Source: Drouetiella hepatica Uher 2000/2452 (GTDB lineage: Bacteria; Cyanobacteriota; Cyanobacteriia; Elainellales; Elainellaceae). Taken from it: DNA of 42,686 bases. The number at the start of each line of letters is the position of its first letter. Positions within the stretch are counted from its first letter, which is position 1. This document shows, piece after piece, positions 1 to 7,546 of the stretch. The position numbers and the translations under genes are program-made. The notes beneath the pieces were generated by a model. That model did not search any database. It had not been told where the DNA came from and saw only the letters and a list, made by a program, of their open reading frames with translations. The stretch lies in assembly GCA_019359505.1 (NCBI GenBank), contig JAHHHD010000042.1:1-42686 (forward strand), given 5' to 3'.

Positions 1-17
1 TCCCCCTCATTATTTTT

Positions 18-47
18 GGGGGGGGGGGCGCCCCCCCCCCCCCCCCC
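18..47. repeat. G11-CG-C17 homopolymer palindrome at the window edge
   Basis: Eleven G (18-28), then CG, then seventeen C (31-47) form a self-complementary homopolymer hairpin preceded by a short T run. It lies at the very start of the window, so it may be an assembly or sequencing artefact at a contig end. A T run before a palindrome also resembles the family C hairpins elsewhere in this window. Confidence 0.5.
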
Positions 48-57
48 ACAAAACCCT

Positions 58-104
58 AAAAGCTGGATTTCAAAAGCGCAGAGAGTCTTTGAAATCCAGC
101 TTTT
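58..104. repeat. Family C palindrome, decayed copy of the hairpin at 26507-26575
   Basis: Perfect 17 bp arms (58-74 and 88-104; AAAAGCTGGATTTCAAA and its complement) surround a 13 nt loop. The same arms form the middle of the 33 bp perfect hairpin at 26507-26575, so the two are copies of one repeat. Here the tip no longer pairs and the outer arm has diverged. Confidence 0.85.
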
Positions 105-147
105 GAGAAAAATTAGGAGGACTTTGCAATTCACTGATTTTTGAAAG

Positions 148-243
148 TACAGCTATCACCAGCTTGCTTAGGACATATTTGGTGGGGTATCGAAGCGCCC
201 TACCAAACATGTCTCTGTTCTGATTGCCTTAGCGGTTGCTGTA
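148..243 (+). repeat. Family A palindromic element, copy A1
   Basis: Terminal inverted repeats TACAGC..TCACC and the complementary TTGCCTTAGCGGTTGCTGTA bound a central imperfect hairpin (about 174-210, stem TTTGGT / ACCAAA). The order is the same as in the other family A copies: left arm ending GCTTAGGAC, variable stem, right arm with the AACCGCC/GGCGGTT-type inner hairpin. The centre has G-T wobbles and one unpaired base, so this is an older copy. A 63-codon reading frame (141-332) crosses the element and is not credible as a gene. Confidence 0.85.
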
Positions 244-362
244 GAGTTTCAGCTCAGAGGAAGGGACGAAAAGCGGTCGTGCTGCCATCAATCCTGAACA
301 AAGCCCTTGACCGCGATCTCCCACCCGACTAAAATATCTGGGTCGTTCCTGGAATAGGGTCT

Positions 363-866
363 TTGAGTCAATCCATTGATCTGCCTAAAGTAGATGATTT
401 TTTACAGGAATTAGCAGCGATCCAGCAAATTGGATCGAAGCGGATTGCCATATTGGGGTCGCGTCATGTACCGATTACACATCAGCATCTGATTGAGCTA
501 ATGACCTATGCCCTTGTGCTAGTGGGCAACCAGATCATTACCTCTGGTGCAACAGGCACAAATTCAGCGGCGATTCGAGGAGCCATGCGGGCAGATCCCA
601 ATCTGCTAACGGTGATTTTGCCCCAGAGCATGGAACGTCAGCCGCGTGAGTCTCGCGAGCAGCTAGAGCAAGTGATCCACTTGGTTCAAAGCCCGGAGAA
701 TGATCATTTGTCTTTGGGAGAAGCTAGCGCCCTTTGCAATCAGGAAATTATTTCCCGCTGTCAGCAGTTAATTTGCTTTGCGTTTCACGATAGCCAAATT
801 TTGCTGAAAACCTGTAGCGATGCAGAAGATCAACGGAAAGTGGTGACGCTGTTTTACTTTGATTAA
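363..866 (+). CDS. DprA/Smf-like Rossmann-fold protein (small cyanobacterial form)
   Basis: A 167-residue protein with the DprA/LOG-type nucleotide-binding fold: an IAILGSR beta-strand start near residue 28, then a GNQIITSGATGTNSAAIRG loop near residue 60. DprA loads RecA on single-stranded DNA during natural transformation; this short cyanobacterial form has only the Rossmann part, so its biochemical role is less certain. It starts at TTG 363, with no better start nearby and no strong ribosome-binding site. The stop lies only 9 bases before the next gene, which suggests co-transcription. I recognise the family with moderate certainty; the DNA-processing role is inferred from the fold. Confidence 0.7.
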   Translation: MSQSIDLPKVDDFLQELAAIQQIGSKRIAILGSRHVPITHQHLIELMTYALVLVGNQIITSGATGTNSAAIRGAMRADPNLLTVILPQSMERQPRESREQLEQVIHLVQSPENDHLSLGEASALCNQEIISRCQQLICFAFHDSQILLKTCSDAEDQRKVVTLFYFD

Positions 867-875
867 GCCTTGTAA

Positions 876-1313
876 TTGAGTACAAAAAATATGGCGTTTC
901 TGCAACAGCTCTCGGTGTCAGGCACGCTGCTCTACTGTGTCGTGGCGGCAGCAGCCTTAATTTATTTTCCGTTCCTAGTCGTGGGATATGGCAGGGTTAA
1001 GGTCGGGTATGATACATCTGCTCCACGGGCTTTGTTTGATAAGCTGCCTGCCTTTGCTCAGCGGGCAACTTGGGCGCACGAGAACTCATTCGAGTCTTTT
1101 GTGCTGTTTACTGCGGCGGCGCTAATGGCATACGTAACGCAGGTGAGTTCGCCTCTGGCGGCTCAGGCGGCGATCGCCTATGTCATCGCGCGTTTCCTCT
1201 ACTCGCTGTTCTACATACTTAATGTGCCTCTGGGGCGATCGCTCATGTTTGCAGTTGGCTCCACTACCATTGGGACGCTGATGATTCTTAGCTTGGCGCA
1301 GGTCAGCCCCTAA
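876..1313 (+). CDS. MAPEG family membrane protein
   Basis: A 145-residue protein with about four hydrophobic helices and the MAPEG pattern: a cytosolic loop with RATWAHENSFESF after helix one, and FLYSLFYILN-PLGRS near the end. MAPEG proteins are small integral membrane enzymes or proteins related to glutathione and eicosanoid metabolism; bacterial members have poorly defined substrates. The frame opens at TTG 876, only 9 bases after the preceding stop, but ATG 891 is an equally good start and would give 140 residues. No catalytic assignment can be made from sequence. Confidence 0.8.
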   Translation: MSTKNMAFLQQLSVSGTLLYCVVAAAALIYFPFLVVGYGRVKVGYDTSAPRALFDKLPAFAQRATWAHENSFESFVLFTAAALMAYVTQVSSPLAAQAAIAYVIARFLYSLFYILNVPLGRSLMFAVGSTTIGTLMILSLAQVSP

Positions 1314-1318
1314 GTCAG

Positions 1319-1382
1319 CTAGGGTTTAAGTAGGCTAAGTTCTAAGTAGGCTAGAGTACAAGTGAGCTAGAGTTTAAAGGCT
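1319..1382. repeat. Short tandem repeat, four copies of about 16 bp
   Basis: Four imperfect direct copies (1319-1334, 1335-1350, 1351-1366, 1367-1382) of a unit close to CTAGAGTTTAAGTAGG fill most of the gap between the MAPEG and YajQ-family genes. The period is constant at 16. The repeat contains CTAG, which is usually rare in bacterial DNA. No function is visible. Confidence 0.85.
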
Positions 1383-1403
1383 CCACGGAATGTAATGTGA
1401 CCT

Positions 1404-1895
1404 ATGGCTTCCAACTTCTCCTTTGATGTCGTCAGTGACTTCGATCGGCAGGAACTCGTTAATGCGGTCGATCAGACGGTTCGTGAGATCATCGCCCGCT
1501 ATGACCTGAAGGACACCAAAACCACGGTGGAACTAGGGGCAGATGAGATCGTTGTCAATACGGACAGCGAGTTTACGCTAGATGCGATCAATACGATCCT
1601 GCAAACCAAAGCGGCAAAACGCAGCCTTTCGCTGAAGATTTTTGACTATGGCAAGATTGAATCGGCCAGCGGCAATCGAGTTCGGCAAGAAATTAAGCTG
1701 CGTAAAGGCATTAGCTCAGAAATCGCTAAGCAAATCTCTAAGCTGATCCGCGACGAATTTAAGAAAGTCCAGGGTTCTATTCAGGGCGATGCGGTTCGGG
1801 TTTCAGCGAAGTCTAAAGACGACCTACAGCTCGTGATGCAGCGCCTAAAGCAGGAAGATTACCCTCTAGCGCTGCAATTTACGAACTATCGATAA
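1404..1895 (+). CDS. YajQ family nucleotide-binding protein
   Basis: A 163-residue cytoplasmic protein of the normal YajQ/UPF0234 length. It opens with the family signature [17 protein letters not shown], continues with the [10 protein letters not shown] segment near residue 35 and ends with [23 protein letters not shown]-type residues, all diagnostic. The family has two RNP-like folds; some members bind cyclic di-GMP and act on gene expression, but that has not been shown for all. The start at ATG 1404 gives the conserved N-terminus. It stands alone, with the 16 bp tandem repeat upstream and a 440 bp non-coding gap downstream. Confidence 0.93.
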   Translation: MASNFSFDVVSDFDRQELVNAVDQTVREIIARYDLKDTKTTVELGADEIVVNTDSEFTLDAINTILQTKAAKRSLSLKIFDYGKIESASGNRVRQEIKLRKGISSEIAKQISKLIRDEFKKVQGSIQGDAVRVSAKSKDDLQLVMQRLKQEDYPLALQFTNYR

Positions 1896-2336
1896 GCCAA
1901 ATTATCGATAGGCTATGGCATCCCAAACTCACCGTTTTTTGAAGTTCATACGGTTCAGAAACTGAGCGCTGACAGCAGTAGAACAACTTGTAACGACTCT
2001 ACACAATGTTCTAATGACTAGCCCGCTTGATTTAACCTCTGGAACCCAAAACCTGCTTGGGAAAGCGTCCATTCAGTGGCATGATATTGAATGAGAACCG
2101 CTCAATCTTGATTAATCTATGCCTAAGCTTTTTCAGCTTTGTCAACTGTCCTGATCTCATACATATTCTGTACTTTGGGTTTTGTGGGACTGACCTCACG
2201 CAAAGCATTTTGTGGCGATCGGCTCTCATTTGGCTTCAGGCTTACAGCGGATCAGGCTTATAGCAGATTAGACCTCAGCAGATTGAGCTTCGCTGTGTTG
2301 AATTCCCGATAATTGAGGACGCTTTCAAGGAGAACC
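1896..2336. other. Non-coding gap upstream of psbV
   Basis: About 440 bases without a credible gene; the two short overlapping frames on opposite strands (2032-2263) resemble no protein. It should hold the psbV promoter, but I cannot place a convincing -35/-10 pair. A clear ribosome-binding site AAGGAGA (2327-2333) sits just before ATG 2337 and fixes the psbV start. Confidence 0.6.
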
Positions 2337-2828
2337 ATGTTTAAGAAATACATCTGGCTTATTGCGGTCACTCTATTCTTTACATTTCAGGGCTTTGTGG
2401 GCGGAGCGATCGCCACTGAACTAGATGAAGCAACCCGGACAGTGCCGTTAAACGACACGGGCGAGAACGTTGTCTTGAGCCTGAAACAGGTGTCTCAGGG
2501 CAAGCGCATGTTTAACTACGCCTGCGGTCAGTGTCATGTGGGCGGTGTGACTAAAACCGATCCCAACATTGGTCTTGATCCCGAAACGCTGGCGCTGGCA
2601 TCTCCCGCCCGCAACACCGTTGACTCGCTAGTGGACTACATGAAGAATCCGACCACCTATGACGGTCTGGATTCGATCGCCGAGCTGCATCCCAGCACCC
2701 AAAGCACCGATATTTTTCCTAAGATGAGAAATCTGACGGAAGATGATTTGGTGGCGATCGCAGGACATATCCTACTTCAACCCAAAGTGGTGGGCGAGAA
2801 GTGGGGTGGCGGCAAAATCTACTACTAA
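2337..2828 (+). CDS. psbV: Cytochrome c550, photosystem II extrinsic subunit PsbV
   Basis: A 163-residue precursor: signal peptide (residues 1-26, cleaved after GGAIA) and a mature protein starting TELDEATRTV, as in known PsbV. The haem c site is C63-GQ-C66-H67 and the second axial ligand is H118 in AELHPST; in mature numbering these are H41 and H92, the known pair. The chain ends with the conserved KIYY. PsbV sits on the lumenal face of photosystem II and stabilises the manganese cluster. ATG 2337 has an ideal ribosome-binding site, so an in-frame TTG at 2313 is not used. The next gene begins 10 bases downstream. Confidence 0.98.
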   Translation: MFKKYIWLIAVTLFFTFQGFVGGAIATELDEATRTVPLNDTGENVVLSLKQVSQGKRMFNYACGQCHVGGVTKTDPNIGLDPETLALASPARNTVDSLVDYMKNPTTYDGLDSIAELHPSTQSTDIFPKMRNLTEDDLVAIAGHILLQPKVVGEKWGGGKIYY

Positions 2829-2838
2829 ACTCCTTCCT

Positions 2839-3372
2839 ATGGTTCTGATGCTTCGTCGATCGTTCTCTAAGATTGTGCCTTTTAGGATTGTGCCTTTTAG
2901 GATTCTGATGGCGATCTTGATGATCTGTGGCAGTCTAGCTGTCGGCAACTCATACGCTCAAGCAGGTGCAATAGATGCCTATGTCTTGAGATATCTGGAT
3001 GCGGCAGACCCTGTGGAGCTGGCGATCGACGAGACTCGGAGAACCCAGCTATTTTCTGCGGCGCAGCTCTCTGAAGGGAAGCGGCTGTTTGGAGAAAGCT
3101 GCACGAACTGTCATGTGGGCGGTGCAACGTTACCTGATCCGACTCAGCCGCTCTCACTGAGCGCATTGCAAGGGGCGATGCCGCCTCGCGACACGGTTAG
3201 GAGTCTGATCGCTTTTTTGCGGCAGCCCATGACCTACGATGGCAGTGAAGAATCGTTTGGGTGTCGGCAGATCCCCGAAAGCTGGATGTCGCAGGAAAAA
3301 GTAGAGAACTTAGCTGCCTTTATTTTGAGGGCAGCCCAGAAAGCTCCCGGCTGGGGGACTTCTTCCTTTTGA
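2839..3372 (+). CDS. psbV2: PsbV2-like cytochrome c (His/Cys haem ligation predicted)
   Basis: A paralogue of PsbV, 177 residues from ATG 2839 (ATG 2848 is an alternative), with a signal peptide ending near NSYAQA. The haem site is C88-TN-C91-H92. The segment that carries the second ligand His in PsbV is replaced by SFGCRQIP with C142, and no His follows in the region. PsbV2 of Thermosynechococcus is known for His/Cys haem ligation and is also encoded right after psbV, so the same chemistry is expected here. A 15 bp direct duplication (2871-2900) repeats IVPFR in the leader. Its physiological role is not established in any organism I know of. It is probably co-transcribed with psbV (10 base gap). 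Confidence 0.9.
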   Translation: MVLMLRRSFSKIVPFRIVPFRILMAILMICGSLAVGNSYAQAGAIDAYVLRYLDAADPVELAIDETRRTQLFSAAQLSEGKRLFGESCTNCHVGGATLPDPTQPLSLSALQGAMPPRDTVRSLIAFLRQPMTYDGSEESFGCRQIPESWMSQEKVENLAAFILRAAQKAPGWGTSSF

Positions 3373-3447
3373 CATGCCATGAATGATCGCATTCAAGCTA
3401 AAATTTTATTAGAGAAAGAATTCTGCTTAAGTCTCCTGAGGTGTTTC

Positions 3448-3831
3448 ATGAAGCTGATTACGAAGGTTTCCCAGAGTTTGAGTCTCGCCCTTTGCGCAAT
3501 CGCGCTGGTCGTCGGCAGTTTTTTCTTGGCGGTTTCTCCCGCCTCTGCTGATACCGTCACGGTTAAGATGGGCGCTGACAACGGCATGTTGGCATTCCAA
3601 CCTGCTAACGTCACCATTAAAGCGGGTGATACCGTCAAATGGGTGAACAACAAACTCCCCCCCCACAACATTGTGTTTGCTGACAAAGCGATCGCCAACA
3701 AGTCTCACGACCAGATGATGTTTTCACCTGGTGAGTCTTACGAAGTGACCTTTGACACTGCGGGTACATTTGACTACTACTGTGCGCCTCACCGGGGTGC
3801 AGGCATGGCGGGCAAAATTACCGTTCAGTAG
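3448..3831 (+). CDS. petE: Plastocyanin
   Basis: A 127-residue precursor with a signal peptide (1-34, ending VSPASA) followed by a mature protein beginning DTVTVKMG. All four type 1 copper ligands are visible: H73 in PPHN, C112 in DYYC, H115 in APHR and M120 in GAGM. Plastocyanin carries electrons from cytochrome b6f to photosystem I in the thylakoid lumen. The frame is open from 3379, but ATG 3448 gives a normal-length leader. It lies 75 bases after psbV2, where Thermosynechococcus, as I recall, has petJ (cytochrome c6), the functional substitute. Copper regulation is usual for petE, but I see no clear operator here. Confidence 0.97.
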   Translation: MKLITKVSQSLSLALCAIALVVGSFFLAVSPASADTVTVKMGADNGMLAFQPANVTIKAGDTVKWVNNKLPPHNIVFADKAIANKSHDQMMFSPGESYEVTFDTAGTFDYYCAPHRGAGMAGKITVQ

Positions 3832-3886
3832 TTGAATCGTGATGCTGTACCGTGATTGAGTTAAAACAGTTAATTGATATATTTTG

Positions 3887-3928
3887 GCTGGAGTGACTCC
3901 CTGAGATGGGTTTTGCTCCAGCTTTTTT
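3887..3928 (+). terminator. Intrinsic terminator after petE
   Basis: Stem GCTGGAG (3887-3893) pairs with CTCCAGC (3916-3922) around a long loop and is followed by six T (3923-3928). It lies 55 bases after the petE stop and would end the psbV-psbV2-petE transcript. Confidence 0.8.
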
Positions 3929-3953
3929 AATTCACACTCCTACCCATTCAAAT

Positions 3954-4034
3954 TAGACTTTTTGCAGATTAAAGTTTTGGGATTAGGTTTAGTGGGGGCG
4001 CAGCTCCCACTAAACCTAATTTGCAAGAGGTCTA
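3954..4034 (+). repeat. Family B palindromic element, copy B1 (81 bp)
   Basis: Ends TAGACTTTTTGC and GCAAGAGGTCTA form imperfect terminal inverted repeats. Inside, ATTAGGTTTAGTGGG pairs with CCCACTAAACCTAAT. Copy B2 at 33351-33431 is also exactly 81 bp on the opposite strand. The two agree in the outer arms and differ in the stem tip by paired changes. Confidence 0.9.
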
Positions 4035-4045
4035 TTGATGAGGCG

Positions 4046-4096
4046 GCGAGTGGTTTTCGAGAGCCGCGCGGAGTGCGGCTCTCGAAAACCACTCGC
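4046..4096. repeat. Family C perfect hairpin, 22 bp arms
   Basis: Arms 4046-4067 and 4075-4096 are perfectly complementary (GCGAGTGGTTTTCGAGAGCC...) around a 7 nt loop GCGGAGT. It starts 12 bases after the family B element, so two unrelated palindromes stand side by side between petE and the M16 protease gene. Confidence 0.9.
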
Positions 4097-4298
4097 CCTG
4101 TTTGGGTCTTAAATTGGTATCAGATTCAGCAATGCTTAATGAGTAGGTAAGCAGCGATCGCCGATTGTCCTCCATCCTCACTGCATCCATAGGACAATTG
4201 CGATTTTTTTGCTTAAATTAAATAAACAGCAGCATTTAGACCGCGATCGCTACACCACACCTGGTTTCCTCAAAATTCTGCCCAATATATTTCTACCT

Positions 4299-7088
4299 AT
4301 GGCTGTTTTAACGCTCAAGCTTCGTCCCTATTTACTGGTAGGGCTGTTCTTCAGTTTCTTCCTGGGTATCGTTATTTTTTCCTCAAATCCGACCATTGCA
4401 TCAACGGCTGCTTCAACCGCAACGCCACCGTCCACTGCGTCTCTGACGGAAGGATCTCAGAAGACAGTGTTAGATAACGGTCTGATTGTCTTGACCAAAG
4501 AGATTCATACGGCTCCGGTAGTGAGTGTGCAGATCTGGTATCGAGTCGGATCACGCAACGAGCCTGCTGGACAAAACGGCATTTCTCATCAGCTTGAGCA
4601 CCTGATGTTTAAGGGAACGCGCGATCGCCCAATTCAGTTTGGTCGCTTTTTTAGCGCTTTGGGCAGTCAGTCGAATGCCTTTACCAGCTATGACGAGACG
4701 GCGTATTTTGGCACGGTAGAAAGCAATAAGCTGGAAGCGCTGCTAACTCTGGAAGCCGATCGCATGAAAAATTCTCTGATGGATGCAGAGCAGCTTGCGA
4801 GCGAAAAAAAGGTGGTAATTTCGGAGTTGCAGGGCTATGAAAATAATCCGGGCTATCGATTGAGTAAGGCAGTGATGCGAACTGTGTTTCCCGATCGTGC
4901 CTATGGATTGCCTGTGGGCGGTACTAAGTCGGACGTGGAGAAATTTACCGCAGAACAGGTACAGGCTTATTACAAGACTTATTACAGCCCCGATAATGCC
5001 ACGCTGATCATTACAGGTGATTTTGACACCCAGGCGACGCTAGATAAAGTGCGCGAATTCTATGGGTCGATTCCTCAGCAGTCGGCAGCTCGTAGTGAGG
5101 TTCTGCCTAGTGCAGCGGCGATGTCTACTCCGGTACAGTCGTCACCCATTGTGTTGAAACAGCCAGGAAGTGCGGCGCTCTTGCAGGCTGCCTATCCCCT
5201 CCCCAACATTACCCATCCAGATGTCCCGGCGATCGACCTGATGGACATGATCCTCACGGGCGGACGCAGTTCTCGCCTCTATCAGGCGCTTGTAGAGACA
5301 GGGCTGGCTACAGGTTTAGGGGCTTATGCGGCAGAAATGATTGAGCCAGGTTGGTACAATATGTCGGCAACGGCAGCTCCAGGTAAAGACATTGCAGAAG
5401 TCGATCGCGTGTTGCTGAAAGCTTTGACAGAGTTACGTGAGAAGGGCGTGACGGAAGAAGAGCTAGAGCGGGCCAAAACCCAGCTCAAGACTTCTTTTGT
5501 GTTGAACAATCAGGACATTTCGAGTCAGGCGAGTCAGCTTGCCTATAACCAGACGGTGACAGGGGATTATTTGTATAGCGATCGCTATCTGGCGGCGATC
5601 GCCAAGGTCACTCCCGCAGAAGTGCAGCAGGTCGCCAAGGTCTATCTGGAGCCAAGCAAACGCACCGTGGGCTACTTTGAGCCGACGACTGCTGACGGTC
5701 AGCCGGGTGCTAGCAGTGGCTCTACTCGCGCAGTCGAAAGCTTTAATCCGGGCGCACCCGTAGATCCGGCAGAAGTTGCTCGGTATTTGCCTCCCATTAA
5801 ACCTATTGCCAACGCCAATTCTCAGCCGCTGCCGATGCAGTTTAAGCTAGAGAACGGTTTGCGGGTGTTGCTCCTACCTGATGCTGGAACGCCAATGATT
5901 AACCTCAACGGTTGGCTAGATGCAGGATTGAGTTTTGATACCGCCGACAAAGCCGGACTGGCTAGCCTGACCGCCGATAATTTGATGAATGGGACGCGAT
6001 CGAAAGACGCACTGACTTTAGCGAAAACCCTGGAAAATGAGGGGGCAAGTTTGGGCTTTACCGCCCGTCGTGAGGGCGTGAACTTTAGCGGCTATGCCTT
6101 GCCAGAAAGTCTGCCAACTCTAATCCAAACCCTGGCAGATGTGGTGCAGAATGCCGTCTTTCCCGCCGATCAGCTGGAGCTAACTCGGCAGCGATCGCTG
6201 ACTCGCCTCAAGGTAGAGCTAGATGATCCGCAACAGCTGGGCTGGCGCGTCTTCCGGCAGGCGGTTTATCCAGAGAACCATCCCTATCGATCGTTTGCCA
6301 CCCCTTTGACGCTGACGAATATTGCTCAGGCAGATGTAGCTGGCTTTTATCAAAAGCACTATCGTCCGGACAACACGATCCTGTCCTTGGTCGGCAGTTT
6401 TGATCCCGATCAGGTCAAGACGCTGTTGACTGAGGCTTTTGGCACCTGGAAGGCGCAGGGCGACAAGCCTCAGCTGTCTTTCCCGCAAGTGTCTTTGCCC
6501 CAGTCTACGAGTGAGCTAACCCCCGTGATTCCCGGCAAGACCGAAGCCGTGACCTACATGGGCTACTATGGCGGCATCGATCGCCAGGACTCCCGGTTCT
6601 ATGCGGCTTTGTTGCTCAACCAGATTTTGGGTGGCGATACGCTGTCGAGTCGGCTGGGCACAGAGATCCGCGATCGCCAGGGTTTGACCTACGGCATCTA
6701 CAGCTTCTTTCAGGCAGGATTGCAGCCTGGGCCATTTGCCATCTCCATGCAGACGGCTCCTGAAGATGCGTCCAAGGCAATTGACAGCACGATCGCCTTG
6801 CTGAAGCAAATGCGTGAGAAGGGCATCACCCAGGATGAGTTAGATACGGCGAAGCGATCGCTGATCAGCAGCTATTCTGTAGATTTAGCTGATCCGAGCA
6901 ATCTCTCTTCCTCAATTCTGGACAATGATGTTCTGGGGCTGACCCTGGAGGAGATTCGTCAATACCCTGAAAAGCTGAATGCGGTCACCCCGGCACAGGT
7001 ACAGCAGGTGATTACTGATCTGATTCATCCTGATAGTCTCGTGATCGTGACTGCGGGACCAGGCAACGGCACCCCGACGGGAGGCTAG
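4299..7088 (+). CDS. M16 family zinc protease, fused two-domain form
   Basis: A 929-residue protein from ATG 4299, with an N-terminal hydrophobic segment (about residues 8-30) that is a signal peptide or anchor; the frame also runs upstream to 4209. The first half carries the inverted zinc motif H97-QLE100-H101 and the third ligand E176 in VISELQGYENNP, so it should be active. The second half (from about residue 510) repeats the fold but has no HxxEH; it keeps the substrate-binding RDRQGLTYG motif. Mitochondrial processing peptidase and many bacteria split these halves over two genes; here one chain holds both. The likely role is peptide or protein degradation outside the cytoplasm. It is flanked on both sides by palindromic repeats and appears to be a single-gene unit. 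Confidence 0.93.
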   Translation: MAVLTLKLRPYLLVGLFFSFFLGIVIFSSNPTIASTAASTATPPSTASLTEGSQKTVLDNGLIVLTKEIHTAPVVSVQIWYRVGSRNEPAGQNGISHQLEHLMFKGTRDRPIQFGRFFSALGSQSNAFTSYDETAYFGTVESNKLEALLTLEADRMKNSLMDAEQLASEKKVVISELQGYENNPGYRLSKAVMRTVFPDRAYGLPVGGTKSDVEKFTAEQVQAYYKTYYSPDNATLIITGDFDTQATLDKVREFYGSIPQQSAARSEVLPSAAAMSTPVQSSPIVLKQPGSAALLQAAYPLPNITHPDVPAIDLMDMILTGGRSSRLYQALVETGLATGLGAYAAEMIEPGWYNMSATAAPGKDIAEVDRVLLKALTELREKGVTEEELERAKTQLKTSFVLNNQDISSQASQLAYNQTVTGDYLYSDRYLAAIAKVTPAEVQQVAKVYLEPSKRTVGYFEPTTADGQPGASSGSTRAVESFNPGAPVDPAEVARYLPPIKPIANANSQPLPMQFKLENGLRVLLLPDAGTPMINLNGWLDAGLSFDTADKAGLASLTADNLMNGTRSKDALTLAKTLENEGASLGFTARREGVNFSGYALPESLPTLIQTLADVVQNAVFPADQLELTRQRSLTRLKVELDDPQQLGWRVFRQAVYPENHPYRSFATPLTLTNIAQADVAGFYQKHYRPDNTILSLVGSFDPDQVKTLLTEAFGTWKAQGDKPQLSFPQVSLPQSTSELTPVIPGKTEAVTYMGYYGGIDRQDSRFYAALLLNQILGGDTLSSRLGTEIRDRQGLTYGIYSFFQAGLQPGPFAISMQTAPEDASKAIDSTIALLKQMREKGITQDELDTAKRSLISSYSVDLADPSNLSSSILDNDVLGLTLEEIRQYPEKLNAVTPAQVQQVITDLIHPDSLVIVTAGPGNGTPTGG

Positions 7089-7140
7089 TTTTCACCTGCC
7101 AGCGTTTGGAGCAGGTTTCAAACACTCGTTTGCTGGGAAT

Positions 7141-7332
7141 TATAGCTGTCGCCAGTTTGATTAGGATCGTGGATTAAATAACCTGTACAGCAGATCGGTT
7201 TGCGCTTGATTAGGTATGGGTTATTTTTGTAGAAGCCGCGCTCCGCGCGGCTTCTACAAAAATAACTGTGTTTTATGCAATTGAAAATTGCTGTAAATGT
7301 CCCCGTTCTCATACGCCTTGGCGGTTGCTACA
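7141..7332 (+). repeat. Family A element, copy A2, interrupted by another hairpin
   Basis: The left arm TATAGCTGTCGCCA (7141-7154) and right arm CGCCTTGGCGGTTGCTACA (7314-7332) are typical family A ends, but about 110 bases of other DNA lie between them in place of the usual central stem. The insert contains a perfect hairpin with 22 bp arms (7220-7241 / 7245-7266, tip GCGC-TCC-GCGC) and a 21 bp segment (AGGATCGTGGATTAAATAAC plus C) that recurs inverted next to copy A3. This looks like one repeat inserted in another. Confidence 0.8.
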
Positions 7333-7354
7333 TAGCGCCACGCGCTTAGATCCA

Positions 7355-7407
7355 ACGAGTTATTTTTTGAGAGCTGCGCTCCGCGCAGCTCTCAAAAAAT
7401 AACTCGT
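7355..7407. repeat. Family C perfect hairpin, 24 bp arms
   Basis: Arms 7355-7378 and 7384-7407 (ACGAGTTATTTTTTGAGAGC...) pair perfectly around the 5 nt loop CTCCG. The right flank CCTAACTCAATT is also found, as its complement, at 26578-26589 beside the IS element, so the two loci share more than the stem. It lies 140 bases before wecB. Confidence 0.9.
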
Positions 7408-7546
7408 CCTAACTCAATTACGTAATGCCATACCGACCCAGATGCCCACACTACAGATTTTTGCAGCTTAAGCAGGATCGCTCTACGCATATTCCCCCTT
7501 ATTCCGTAAAATTTTGCAAGATGTGATTTTTTAAGGGCGTATCCCA

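Noticed and set aside
141-332. 63-codon open frame near the left edge
   Set aside because: It runs across the family A element A1 and its protein shows only palindrome-derived and Cys-rich sequence.
2743-2838. Upstream extension of the psbV2 frame into psbV
   Set aside because: It overlaps the psbV coding end in another frame; ATG 2839 gives a normal signal peptide.
3369-3404. Possible petE promoter (TTGACA at 3369, TAAAAT at 3399)
   Set aside because: The 24-base spacing is too long for a standard promoter.
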